A DNA stretch of 7,781 bases from an uncultured Actinoplanes sp. (GTDB lineage Bacteria > Actinomycetota > Actinomycetes > Mycobacteriales > Micromonosporaceae), in contig CAKUMG010000238.1 of the NCBI GenBank assembly GCA_934667465.1, forward strand, positions 1-7,781, written 5' to 3'. Numbering within the stretch: the stretch's first letter is position 1; every line of letters begins with the position of its first letter. The translations under genes and the position numbers were made by a program. This document shows positions 1-6,905 of this stretch, piece after piece. Under the pieces are notes generated by a model that worked only from the letters and a program-made list of their open reading frames with translations, was not told the origin of the DNA and did no database searches.

Positions 1-1320
1 GGCCGGGTCGGGGGCGACCGGGGGTGGGGCGGGGGAAGGGATCTCGGGCGGGGTGTAGAGGAGGGCCGCTACGCGGACGTAGTAGGCGAGGGCGATGACC
101 GCGTTGAGGGCGACCACGCCCGCCAGCCAGCCCCAGCCCGTGGAGATCAGGGATTCGACCACCGTGACCTTGGCGAAGAGGCCGGCGAGGCCCGGTGGCA
201 GGCCCGCGAGGCCGGCGAGGGCCAGGACCAGCGCCGCGCCCAGCCAGCGGGAGTGGCGGCCCGCGCCGCGGTAGGCGGACAGGGCGCCGCCGTCGGCTGC
301 CGCGGGGCCGCGGAGGGCGGTCACGGCGGCGAAGGCGACGAATTCGAGGAGGACGAAGAAGGTGGCGTATGCGAGGGCCGCCTCGACGCCCGCGGCGCCT
401 GCGGCCAGGGGGGCGAGGATGTAGCCGGCCTGGGCGACCGAGGACCAGGCCAGGAGGCGGACCATGCGGGTCTGGCGGAGGGCCACCAGGTTGCCGACGG
501 TCATGGTGAGGACTGCGAGGACGGCGATGGTCGGGCCGGTGTCGAGGCGCTGGACGATCGCGGCCAGGGCGATGACGCCGCCCAGTTTGGAGGCCGTGGA
601 CAGGTAGGCGGCCACCGGGAGGGGGGCGCCGTCGTACGTGGCCGGGGCCCAGGCGTGCAGCGGGACGGCGGCGACCTTGAAGGCGAAGCCGATGACGAGC
701 AGGGCCGTGCCCGCCGACGCGAGCGGGGCGAGCGGGCCCGTGGCCGAGGTCAGGGCGGTGAGGTGCAGGGCTCCCGTGGCCGCATAGAGCAGGGCCGCGC
801 CGAGCAGGGCGATGGCCGTGGAGATGACGCTGACCAGGAAGAACGTGACCGCGGCGGAGGTGCCGGCCGGGCTCGTGCGGCGGCGGCGCAGGCCGACGAG
901 GACGTACAGCGGGAGGGTCAGGGTCTCCAGGCCGACGATCAGGGTGATCAGGTCACCCGCGTAGGCGACCACGATGCCGCCGACCATCGCGCAGGTGAGC
1001 AGGAAGCTGAACTCGCCGGGCGGGGCGTAGCCGCGGCGCAGGCTCGGGGCCGCGAGCGCGAGGACGCCGGCGGTGAGGGCCGCGAACAGGAGCGCGAGCA
1101 GGGCCGCCCGGGACGTGACCACCCACGAGCAGAGGTCGCCGGTGCAGAACGTGCCGGTGTGGCGGGGCACGATCGCGGCGACGACGGTGGCGGCGGTGCC
1201 GAGCAGGCCGGCGAGGACCTGGTGGCGGCCGAGGAACAGGTCCGTGAGCAGGACGAGCACGGCTGTGCCCGCCGCGGCGTACAGCGGGAGGAGGGCGACG
1301 TGGTTGACGGCCTGGGTCAT
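1..1320 (-). CDS. nuoN: NADH-quinone oxidoreductase subunit N (NuoN), 3' end outside window
   Basis: NuoN is one of the three Mrp-antiporter-like proton channels of complex I, the one next to the NuoA/J/K/H heel. I translated 440 in-frame codons from the ATG at 1320 to the window edge with no stop; the family usually runs to about 480-520 residues, so the C-terminus with the last membrane helix is missing. Key residues are visible: Glu132 in TM5 (VGLETLTLPLY), Lys215 in TM7 (GFAFKVAAVPLHAWAPATY), Lys245 in TM8 (STASKLGG) and Lys384 in TM12 (GLPPGLAGLFAKVTVVE). The TM7 and TM12 wording differs from the usual PFHxWxPDVYxGAP and PPTAGFxGK. The start codon overlaps the nuoM stop (ATGA), with GGAG seven bases upstream. 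Leucine codons are roughly balanced between CTC and CTG, whereas nuoL and nuoM lean to CTG. A proline-rich stretch (residues 424-440) ends the visible part. Identity as an antiporter-like Nuo subunit is certain; assignment as NuoN also rests on gene order. Confidence 0.95.
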   Translation of the reverse strand, partial: MTQAVNHVALLPLYAAAGTAVLVLLTDLFLGRHQVLAGLLGTAATVVAAIVPRHTGTFCTGDLCSWVVTSRAALLALLFAALTAGVLALAAPSLRRGYAPPGEFSFLLTCAMVGGIVVAYAGDLITLIVGLETLTLPLYVLVGLRRRRTSPAGTSAAVTFFLVSVISTAIALLGAALLYAATGALHLTALTSATGPLAPLASAGTALLVIGFAFKVAAVPLHAWAPATYDGAPLPVAAYLSTASKLGGVIALAAIVQRLDTGPTIAVLAVLTMTVGNLVALRQTRMVRLLAWSSVAQAGYILAPLAAGAAGVEAALAYATFFVLLEFVAFAAVTALRGPAAADGGALSAYRGAGRHSRWLGAALVLALAGLAGLPPGLAGLFAKVTVVESLISTGWGWLAGVVALNAVIALAYYVRVAALLYTPPEIPSPAPPPVAPDPA

Positions 1321-2858
1321 CGCAGCGCTCCGGTGAGGGCGGCCAGCGGGTCGGCGGTGGCGGCGAGGACCAGCGCCGGCACCAGGCCCACGGCGAGGGC
1401 GAGGAGGATCAAGGGCGACCAGGCCAGCCATTCCGTACGGGACACCGCCACCACCCCGGTCACCGCGGGGGTGGCCGGCCCGTGGGTCACCTTGCGCAGC
1501 AGCCGCAGGAAGTAGACGGCGGTCAGCGCTCCCCCGATCGCGGCGACCACGGCCAGCGTCACCCACAGGGCACCGCCGCGTTCGACGGCCGCCACGACGG
1601 CGAACGCCTCGCCCCAGAAGCCGGCGAGCCCGGGCAGGCCCAGCGACGCGACGGCCGCGAAGCCGAGCACGCCCGCGAGCCGGGGCGCGGTCTCGCGCAG
1701 CCCGCCCAGGTCGGCGAGCTCGCCGGTGTGCGCCCGGTCCTTGATCGCGCCGGCGAGGAAGAACAGCAGGCCGGTGATGATGCCGTGCGCGATGTTGCCG
1801 ATCAGCGCGGCCTGCAGCCCGGCGACCGTGTGCGTGGCGATGCCGAGCAGCACGAAGCCCATGTGGCCGACGCTGGAGTACGCGATCAGCCGCTTCAGTT
1901 CCGTCTGCCGCAGGCACGCCAGCGACCCGGCGATGATCGCGGCCGCCGCCAGGATGCCGAGCGCGGGCGAGGCCCACAGGGCGCCCTCGGGGGCGACGCC
2001 GACACCGACGCGGATCAGGCCGTACGTGCCCATCTTGAGCAGCACGCCGGCGAGGATCACGCTGCCGACCGTGGGCGCCTCGGTGTGCGCCGCGGGCAGC
2101 CACGTGTGCAGCGGCCACAGCGGTGCCTTCACGGCGAACGCGACGGCGAAGAGCGCGAAGGCGACGTACTGGGTGGTACGGGACAGCCCGTAGCCGCCGG
2201 CCAGGGCCAGCAGGTCGCCGGTGCCGGCCGCCACGACCACGGTGAAGACGCCGAGCAGGAGCAGAACCGAGCCGAAGAGCGTGTAGAGCACAAACTTGCG
2301 GGCCGCGCGGCGCCGCTGCGGTCCGCCCCAGCCGGCGATCACCGCGTACATGGGCAGGAGCACGACCTCGAAGAACACGAAGAACAGTACGAGGTCGAGC
2401 GCCAGGAACGTGCCCAGGATGCCGACCTCGAGCACCAGCAGCAGCGCCGCCAGGTTCCGCCCGGAACCGCCCGCCGGCACCCGCCACACCGTGTAGGCGC
2501 AGCAGAGCAGCGTCAGCAGGCCGGTGAGCACGACCAGCGGGGCGGAGATCCCGTCCACGCCGAGGTGGAAGTCGACGCCGAGCGCGGGGATCCACGGCAC
2601 CGACAGCTCGGCCCGCGGCGCCACCGGCCGGCCGGTCATGCCGTAGTCGACCCAGCCGAAGTCGCGCGCGGAGGGCCACAGCACCAGCGCGAGGGTGGCG
2701 GCGAACGTGAGGGCGGCGAACCAGGTGGCGGTGACGCGCGCGGCCCTGTCCCTGCTCGCGGGCAGGAGGGCCACGACGGCGGCCCCCACTGCCGGGATCG
2801 CCAGGACGGCGACGAGGAGGGCTTGAAGCGCGACGGGTACGCCGGACAGCTCCATCAT
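1317..2858 (-). CDS. nuoM: NADH-quinone oxidoreductase subunit M (NuoM)
   Basis: A complete 513-residue NuoM, the middle antiporter-like proton channel of the complex I membrane arm; the length is normal for the family. The chain is almost wholly hydrophobic, with about 14 expected membrane helices. Diagnostic positions are Glu164 in TM5 (FFEVVLLPMY), Lys244 in TM7 (AFAVKAPLWPLHTWLPAAH), Lys275 in TM8 (GVLLKMGTYGL) and Glu417 in TM12 (GLPGLAGFWGEAF), the set expected for a working NuoM, with Glu rather than Lys in TM12. The LKRLIAYSSVGHMGF motif at 321-335 is also typical. Two adjacent ATG codons open the frame (2858 and 2855). I chose the first because GGGAG lies seven bases upstream and it gives an ATGA overlap with the nuoL stop. 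The gene ends in an ATGA overlap with nuoN. The same frame stays open far upstream through nuoL, but that is a GC-bias artefact, not a fusion. Confidence 0.98.
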   Translation of the reverse strand: MMELSGVPVALQALLVAVLAIPAVGAAVVALLPASRDRAARVTATWFAALTFAATLALVLWPSARDFGWVDYGMTGRPVAPRAELSVPWIPALGVDFHLGVDGISAPLVVLTGLLTLLCCAYTVWRVPAGGSGRNLAALLLVLEVGILGTFLALDLVLFFVFFEVVLLPMYAVIAGWGGPQRRRAARKFVLYTLFGSVLLLLGVFTVVVAAGTGDLLALAGGYGLSRTTQYVAFALFAVAFAVKAPLWPLHTWLPAAHTEAPTVGSVILAGVLLKMGTYGLIRVGVGVAPEGALWASPALGILAAAAIIAGSLACLRQTELKRLIAYSSVGHMGFVLLGIATHTVAGLQAALIGNIAHGIITGLLFFLAGAIKDRAHTGELADLGGLRETAPRLAGVLGFAAVASLGLPGLAGFWGEAFAVVAAVERGGALWVTLAVVAAIGGALTAVYFLRLLRKVTHGPATPAVTGVVAVSRTEWLAWSPLILLALAVGLVPALVLAATADPLAALTGALR

Positions 2859-4738
2859 GCGGCGGCTCCCACGATCGCGGCGACGACTCCGAGCAGCAGG
2901 GCACCGGCGAGCACGGCGGTGGCGGCGCGCGGCAGGGGCGCCCGGTGGACCGTCGTGAGCACGGCGCCGAGGCGGGTCGTCAGCGTGCCGGTCCCGTCCA
3001 CGGCGGCGTCGACGATGCGCTCGTCGGCGCGGCGCACGAGCCGGGCGAGCGCGCGCGTCGGGCGTACAAGAAGCCGGGTCTGGATCTTGTCGATCTCGAA
3101 CCCGGCGGCGAACAGCGGCCGGGCCCGGCCCAGCTCGCGGGCCGGGTCCTCGCCCGGGACGAGCTGCCACAGCCACCAGGCGTTCGCGGCGCCCGCCGCG
3201 GTCAGCAGCAGCGGCAGCACGATCGAGATCTCCAGGTGCGGGGCCTCCAGCTCGAGCGCGGCCCGGAACGGCGGCAGGAACGCCGCGAACCCGAGCAGCG
3301 CGGCCGGCACCCCGAGGACGATCAGCGGCAGGCGCATCGCCCGCGGCGGGTCGTGCGGCGGGCCGGGCGGCACCTCGTAGCGCGCGTCGTCGAAGCCGAC
3401 GGACCACTCCCCCGTACGCGCGCGGCCGTGCCCGAAGAACGTGCGCAGCAGCAGCCGGGTCGCGTACCAGGCGGTGACCGCGACGCCGAGCAGCGCGGCG
3501 ACGTAGACGACCCAGCCGAGCCAGGCCGGCGCCGGGCCCTCCCCCTCGGCCGCGTGCGCGGCGGCGACCAGCACGTTCTCCTTGGACCAGAAGCCCGCGA
3601 GCGGCGGCACCCCGGCCAGCGCACCGAGCCCGACGACGAACGACCAGAACGTCACGGGCAGGTGCCGGCGCAGGCCGCCCATCCGGGTCATCGAGTTGGT
3701 GCCCACCGCGTGGATCACCGCGCCGGCGGCCAGGAACAGCAGCGCCTTGAACGCGGCGTGGGTCAGCAGGTGGAACAGCGCGGCGGCGGGCGAGCCCACG
3801 GCCAGCGCGGCGATCATGTAGCCGAGCTGCGACACCGTCGACCAGGCCAGCACCCGCTTGAGGTCGTCCTGGGCGGTGGCCGACAGCGCGCCCAGCAGCA
3901 GGGTCACCGCGCCCATCAGGCCGAGCACGACCAGCGCAGCGGGCGACTGCGCGAACAGCGGGAACAGCCGGAAGACCACGAACACGCCGGCTGCGACCAT
4001 GGTGGCCGCGTGGATGAGCGCGGAGATCGGTGTGGGGCCGGCCATCGCGTCGGGCAGCCACGTGTGCAGCGGGAACTGGGCGCTCTTGCCCGCCACCCCG
4101 GCCAGGATCAGCAGCAGCGCCGCCGTGGGCGCCTCGGTGATCGCCGAGATCTCGAACGTGCCCGCGTCGACGGCGAGCCAGGCGATGCCGAGCAGGAAGC
4201 CGACGTCGCCGACCCGGGTCACCACGAACGCCTTGACCGCCGCCGCGGGCGCCTCGGGCAGGCGCCGGTCGTGGCCGATCAGCAGGTAGGAGCAGGCGCC
4301 CATGACCTCCCAGCCGACCAGCAGCAGGACGAGGTCGTTCGCGGACACCACGAGCAGCATCGCGCCGGTGAAGATGCCGACCTGGGCTGCATACGGTGCG
4401 TAGCGGCGGTCGTCGTGCAGGTAGGCGACCGAGTAGACCTGGACGCAGATGGCCACCACGCTCACCGCGAGCGCGACATAGAGCGCCGCGGGGCCGAGCG
4501 CGAAGCCGAGCGTCACCTCCAGGCCCCCGAAGGCGATCCACGGGCGGGACACCGCGACCGGGTCGTCCACCAGGATCACCAGGACCACGGTGATGACCAG
4601 GGCGGACGCGGCGCCCAGGATGCCGAGGGCGGCTCCCGCGCGCGCCCGGCCGCGGTCGCCGGGCGGCAGCAGCAGGCCGAGGAGGCCGAGGGCCAGTGGG
4701 ACGCCCGGGAGCAGCGCGGTCAGCACCTCGGCGGTCAT
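2855..4738 (-). CDS. nuoL: NADH-quinone oxidoreductase subunit L (NuoL)
   Basis: A complete 627-residue NuoL, the distal antiporter-like proton channel that also supplies the long lateral helix along the membrane arm. Visible functional residues are Glu144 in TM5 (GWEVMGACSYLLIG), Asp178 (TRVGDVG), Lys218 in TM7 (AGKSAQFPLHTWLPDAMAG), His243 in TM8 (ALIHAATMVAAGVF), His323 and His327, Lys331 (HAAFKALLFLAAG) and Lys386 in TM12 (GFWSKENVL). All match the family pattern. The tail (about residues 510-600) contains a DKIQ...LLVRPTRALAR stretch equivalent to the VDELYD..VRP..ALAR segment of other NuoL proteins, then a final hydrophobic helix. The loop after TM10 reads AVGTNSMTRMGGL in place of the usual HHEQ-containing loop. 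The ATG overlaps the nuoK stop as ATGA, with GGAG eight bases upstream in nuoK, and the gene ends in an ATGA overlap with nuoM. Some atypical actinomycete complex I clusters seem to share this loop; that is from memory. Confidence 0.98.
   Translation of the reverse strand: MTAEVLTALLPGVPLALGLLGLLLPPGDRGRARAGAALGILGAASALVITVVLVILVDDPVAVSRPWIAFGGLEVTLGFALGPAALYVALAVSVVAICVQVYSVAYLHDDRRYAPYAAQVGIFTGAMLLVVSANDLVLLLVGWEVMGACSYLLIGHDRRLPEAPAAAVKAFVVTRVGDVGFLLGIAWLAVDAGTFEISAITEAPTAALLLILAGVAGKSAQFPLHTWLPDAMAGPTPISALIHAATMVAAGVFVVFRLFPLFAQSPAALVVLGLMGAVTLLLGALSATAQDDLKRVLAWSTVSQLGYMIAALAVGSPAAALFHLLTHAAFKALLFLAAGAVIHAVGTNSMTRMGGLRRHLPVTFWSFVVGLGALAGVPPLAGFWSKENVLVAAAHAAEGEGPAPAWLGWVVYVAALLGVAVTAWYATRLLLRTFFGHGRARTGEWSVGFDDARYEVPPGPPHDPPRAMRLPLIVLGVPAALLGFAAFLPPFRAALELEAPHLEISIVLPLLLTAAGAANAWWLWQLVPGEDPARELGRARPLFAAGFEIDKIQTRLLVRPTRALARLVRRADERIVDAAVDGTGTLTTRLGAVLTTVHRAPLPRAATAVLAGALLLGVVAAIVGAAA
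2866..2870 (-). promoter_or_regulatory. Shine-Dalgarno deciding the nuoM start
   Basis: GGGAG within the end of nuoL. It is seven bases from the first of two tandem ATG codons (2858) and ten from the second (2855), which favours the first. Either choice changes the protein by only one Met. Confidence 0.6.
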
Positions 4739-5073
4739 CGGGCGGGCTCCGGGTGGGACGTTTCATCGGCCTCGTGCAGGGACACGTCGTCGACAACCAC
4801 GCCGGCGCGGAGGCGGTAGTACTGCAGCACGATCGCCAGGCCGACGCCGACCTCGGCCGCAGCGAGCACGATCACGAACAGGGCGAACGCGCCGCCGCGG
4901 TGCCCGAGGGCCGCGGTCACGGTCACGTCGGCGGTGACCAGGATCAGGTTGACCGCGTTCAGCATGAGCTCGACGGCCATCAGGACAAGGATCGCGTTGC
5001 GGCGGCGCAGGACGCCGTAGACGCCGAGGCCGAAGAGCAGGGAGGCGATGACGTACGGGATGACGGCGTGCAT
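4735..5073 (-). CDS. nuoK: NADH-quinone oxidoreductase subunit K (NuoK)
   Basis: A complete 112-residue NuoK, the small three-helix subunit that links the quinone chamber to the antiporter-like channels. It carries the two conserved membrane glutamates needed for proton transfer: Glu35 in helix 2 (LMAVELMLNAVNL) and Glu74 in helix 3 (LAAAEVGVGLAIV), equivalent to E. coli Glu36 and Glu72. The RRRN stretch at 23-26 forms the expected basic cytoplasmic loop. The protein is about 12 residues longer than the usual 99-100 because of a hydrophilic, acidic C-terminal tail after residue 88 that ends in a Pro/Glu/Arg run. The start is fixed by a TGATG junction with nuoJ and a GGGAG ten bases upstream; the stop overlaps nuoL as ATGA. 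A second reading frame across this gene (about 4763-5098) is a GC shadow. Confidence 0.97.
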   Translation of the reverse strand: MHAVIPYVIASLLFGLGVYGVLRRRNAILVLMAVELMLNAVNLILVTADVTVTAALGHRGGAFALFVIVLAAAEVGVGLAIVLQYYRLRAGVVVDDVSLHEADETSHPEPAR

Positions 5074-5606
5074 CAGGCGTCGGCTCCCTCGTCCGCATCG
5101 TCCGGAACCGCCGCGCCGATGTCGGGGCGGGACAGGATGATCGCGCCGACCAGGGCGGAGAGCAGCAGGATCGACACGACCTCGAACGGCAGGACCCAGG
5201 AGCCGAAGATCTCGGTGCCCATGCGCTCGGCGGTGCCGGGCTCGGGGAAGGCGACCAGCGTCCAGCGGAAGACGGAGACGAAGAGCGCCGCGAGCCCCAG
5301 CCCGACGCCGCCCCCGATGATCAGCGCCGGCCACGCCGGGCGGTCCAGGCCGGGCGACGGCCCGATCGGCGCGCGGGTCAGCATCACGGCGAAGAGCAGC
5401 AGGACGACGACCGCGCCGACGTAGACGAGCACCTGCACCCAGGCGACCAGCTCGGCGCCGAGGACCAGATAGAGCCCGGCGGTGGCGCCGAGGCTGACGA
5501 CCAGGTAGAGCCCGGCGCGCACGATCTGGGCGCTGGTGACGACGAGCGCGCCGGAACCGACGGCGAGGGCGCCGAGGGCCAGCAGCAGCGCGTCGGCGAC
5601 CGTCAC
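5073..5606 (-). CDS. nuoJ: NADH-quinone oxidoreductase subunit J (NuoJ)
   Basis: A complete 177-residue NuoJ, a five-helix membrane subunit that sits between NuoH/NuoA and NuoK and whose third helix changes conformation during turnover. The helix-3 signature is clear: [22 protein letters not shown] at about 55-76, with Tyr62 at the position of the conserved pi-bulge tyrosine and Glu52 just before it. The later [17 protein letters not shown] motif (140-156) is the normal NuoJ C-terminal helix. The C-terminal tail is acidic (DDADEGADA). The start is a GTG that overlaps the nuoI stop as GTGA, with GGAG eight bases upstream; the GTG is preferred because the next in-frame options would cut into helix 1. 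It ends in a one-base TGATG overlap with nuoK, consistent with coupled translation. Confidence 0.97.
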   Translation of the reverse strand: MTVADALLLALGALAVGSGALVVTSAQIVRAGLYLVVSLGATAGLYLVLGAELVAWVQVLVYVGAVVVLLLFAVMLTRAPIGPSPGLDRPAWPALIIGGGVGLGLAALFVSVFRWTLVAFPEPGTAERMGTEIFGSWVLPFEVVSILLLSALVGAIILSRPDIGAAVPDDADEGADA

Positions 5607-6190
5607 TGCTCGGGCTCCGTCCGCGCGGGCCGGGCGCGCGCGGTCTTCGCGGCGGTGGCCGCACCCGGCCCGGCGACCTTGCGGGCGGCTGTGGCCTCCT
5701 CCTTGGAGGGTTCGCCGAGCACGTCGTGGGCCGGTGGCGGCGGAACCGTCTGCATCCAGTCACCCAGGCGGTTCTTGTCGTGCAGCAGGTCCAGGACGTC
5801 CGTCTCCGCGTACTCGAACTCGGGGGTCCAGTGCAGCGCGTCGAACGGGCAGACCTCGATGCAGATCCCGCAGTACATGCACAGCGAGAAGTCGATGTCG
5901 AACTTGTCGAGGACGTTGCGCTGCCGGGCCCGCGCCGCGCCGGGGACGACGACCTCCTCCTTGTGCGAGTCGATGTAGATGCACCAGTCCGGGCACTCGC
6001 GTGCGCAGAGCATGCAGACGGTGCAGTTCTCCTCGAGCAGCGCGATCACACCGCGGGAGCGGGGCGGCAGGTCGGGCTCGACGTCGGGGTACTGCTGGGT
6101 CGTGGACCGCCGGGTCATCGTCTTGAGCGTGACGGCGAGCCCGTCCACCAGGCCCTTGCCGGGCGCAGGTCGCCCTCCGTGCTCACTCAT
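5603..6190 (-). CDS. nuoI: NADH-quinone oxidoreductase subunit I (NuoI), two [4Fe-4S] ferredoxin-like protein
   Basis: NuoI is the ferredoxin-like subunit that relays electrons through two [4Fe-4S] clusters (N6a and N6b) to the terminal cluster next to quinone. The 195-residue product has both motifs: Cys56, 59, 62, 66-Pro ([12 protein letters not shown]) and Cys104, 107, 110, 114-Pro ([12 protein letters not shown]). By family rule, each set of three ligands is completed by the last Cys of the other motif. The wording around motif 1 ([17 protein letters not shown], then [14 protein letters not shown]) departs from the [22 protein letters not shown] type of classical actinobacterial NuoI and adds Cys70. 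The C-terminal 35 residues are an Ala/Lys/Arg/Pro-rich tail of no clear role. The start is the ATG at 6190, with AGGA nine bases upstream. Unlike the genes below it, nuoI does not abut its upstream partner: 754 bp with an opposite-strand gene separate it from nuoH, so it probably heads its own transcript. Confidence 0.97.
   Translation of the reverse strand: MSEHGGRPAPGKGLVDGLAVTLKTMTRRSTTQQYPDVEPDLPPRSRGVIALLEENCTVCMLCARECPDWCIYIDSHKEEVVVPGAARARQRNVLDKFDIDFSLCMYCGICIEVCPFDALHWTPEFEYAETDVLDLLHDKNRLGDWMQTVPPPPAHDVLGEPSKEEATAARKVAGPGAATAAKTARARPARTEPEQ
5615..5618 (-). promoter_or_regulatory. Shine-Dalgarno supporting the GTG start of nuoJ
   Basis: GGAG within the last codons of nuoI, eight bases before the GTG at 5606. 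It supports the non-ATG start, which shares a GTGA overlap with the nuoI stop codon. Confidence 0.65.
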
Positions 6191-6199
6191 AAGCGCACA

Positions 6200-6203
6200 T
6201 CCT
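6200..6203 (-). promoter_or_regulatory. Shine-Dalgarno of nuoI
   Basis: AGGA on the minus strand lies nine bases before the nuoI ATG at 6190. A stronger purine run, GGGAGGGGAGAG (6210-6221), sits too far upstream to serve this ATG directly. These are the only ribosome-binding signals for a gene that cannot be translationally coupled to an upstream neighbour. Confidence 0.6.
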
Positions 6204-6249
6204 GCCCGCTCTCCCCTCCCGGGGCGAGGACACCCCCGTCAGATCCTTC

Positions 6250-6260
6250 CGTACGGTACG
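6250..6260. repeat. Small inverted repeat CGTAC-G-GTACG
   Basis: Two 5-bp arms around a single G, overlapping the 8-bp palindrome CCGTACGG (6249-6256). It lies 60-70 bp upstream of the nuoI start in the divergent region, a reasonable place for an operator. Such short palindromes occur by chance in GC-rich DNA, so a regulatory role is only a possibility. Confidence 0.3.
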
Positions 6261-6442
6261 ACGTTCCGCGCCACTTCACCCGCCCCGGTCCTCCGCAGAG
6301 GGCACGGTCGCGCACCGCCCGACCATGGGAGCGTTTCCACCTTTCGAGTAGATCTCAGCCGTTTCGGTAAATAGTGATGATCGTCAGTTTAGGGAGTCGG
6401 TGTCCGGAAAAGGGGGTGCGCGACAGAGCGACAAACCACTAT

Positions 6443-6450
6443 GGAGGGAG
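6443..6450 (+). promoter_or_regulatory. Strong Shine-Dalgarno of the secreted-protein gene
   Basis: GGAGGGAG contains GGAGG seven bases before the ATG at 6455. This fixes the start at 6455 and argues against the in-frame upstream GTG/ATG codons at 6374-6379, which would put 27 hydrophilic residues in front of the signal peptide. The second GGAG is part of an 8-bp palindrome, GGAGCTCC (6447-6454). Confidence 0.8.
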
Positions 6451-6454
6451 CTCC

Positions 6455-6874
6455 ATGACCGCTCGAACCCGCGCCACCGCCACCGCCGCCCTGGCCGCTG
6501 CCGGGCTCGCCGGGCTGCTCGGCGCCACCGCCCAGCCCGCCGCCGCCGCGGAACCGCCGGCCACCCTGGCGGTGCCGTGCGTGCAGAAGATCGCCGTCGT
6601 CAACAACGGCGGGTTCACCATCAACTTCGAGGTCACCACGCGGGACGGGCAGCTGTCCGCGCCGACCGACACCTACCCGGTCAACCAGTGGCGGATCGTC
6701 GACCTGACCTCGACGCCGCTGGCCGAGGGCGTCGACGTGCGCCCGCTCGTGCACGCGACCGCCGGCGACGACGTGCCCGGCAACGTGTTCGTGTCCTACT
6801 GCGTGAACGGCCAGACCGCGACCTACACCGCCAGCGGCACGACGCTGGACTACCAGGTCACGCTGCTGACCTGA
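6455..6874 (+). CDS. Small Sec-exported protein of unknown function, inserted in the nuo cluster
   Basis: A 139-residue protein I cannot assign to a family. Residues 1-32 form a classical Sec signal peptide: an N-region with Arg4 and Arg6, an Ala/Leu/Gly core, and an AAA site before Glu33. There is no twin-arginine motif and no lipobox cysteine, so a secreted mature protein of about 107 residues is expected. The mature part starts Pro/Ala-rich, then shows alternating hydrophobic and polar stretches suggesting a compact beta-sandwich, for example IAVVNNGGFTINFEV (46-60) and VFVSYCVNGQTATYTASG (111-128). It has just two cysteines, Cys42 and Cys116, near the two ends, which could form one disulfide once exported. 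No catalytic motif or membrane anchor is visible. The start is set by GGAGG seven bases upstream. It is the only plus-strand gene here, divergent from nuoI and convergent with nuoH. Codon bias matches the neighbours, so recent transfer is not indicated. A role tied to respiration would be speculation. Confidence 0.88.
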   Translation: MTARTRATATAALAAAGLAGLLGATAQPAAAAEPPATLAVPCVQKIAVVNNGGFTINFEVTTRDGQLSAPTDTYPVNQWRIVDLTSTPLAEGVDVRPLVHATAGDDVPGNVFVSYCVNGQTATYTASGTTLDYQVTLLT

Positions 6875-6905
6875 TCCCCGTACGCATCGATCCACCGCGG
6901 AGACC

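Larger units (their letters stand above)
6191..6454. promoter_or_regulatory. Divergent intergenic region between nuoI and the secreted-protein gene
   Basis: These 264 bp lie between two divergently read starts, so they should hold promoters for both nuoI (minus) and the small exported-protein gene (plus). The stretch from about 6331 to 6445 is clearly more A/T-rich than anything else in the window, as expected for a promoter. A TAAATA at 6368-6373 could be a plus-strand -10 box, with a weak TCGAGT at 6344-6349 (18-bp spacing) as -35; a TAAACT on the minus strand (6386-6391) is a possible -10 for nuoI without a convincing -35. Small symmetric elements are CGTAC-G-GTACG (6250-6260) and TCCGGA (6403-6408). 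None of these boxes is strong. That a promoter lies here is likely from layout; its exact position is not established. Confidence 0.5.

Noticed and set aside
1317..4796. A continuous 1159-codon minus frame suggesting a giant fusion ending in NuoM
   Set aside because: Only the last 513 codons look like protein; the upstream part is Arg/Pro/Ala-rich noise in the wrong frame over nuoL, and nuoM has its own start and Shine-Dalgarno.
253..4819. Three long plus-strand open frames (253-1515, 1482-3380, 2945-4819) antisense to nuoN, nuoM and nuoL
   Set aside because: Their translations are low-complexity, Arg/Gly/Glu/Gln/Asp-rich and lack any domain; they are the usual antisense shadows of GC-rich coding DNA. 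The minus strand encodes clear NuoL/M/N.
6374..6454. Longer start for the secreted protein at GTG 6374 or ATG 6377
   Set aside because: It would place 27 hydrophilic residues before a clean signal peptide and has no ribosome-binding site, whereas the ATG at 6455 has GGAGG at ideal spacing.
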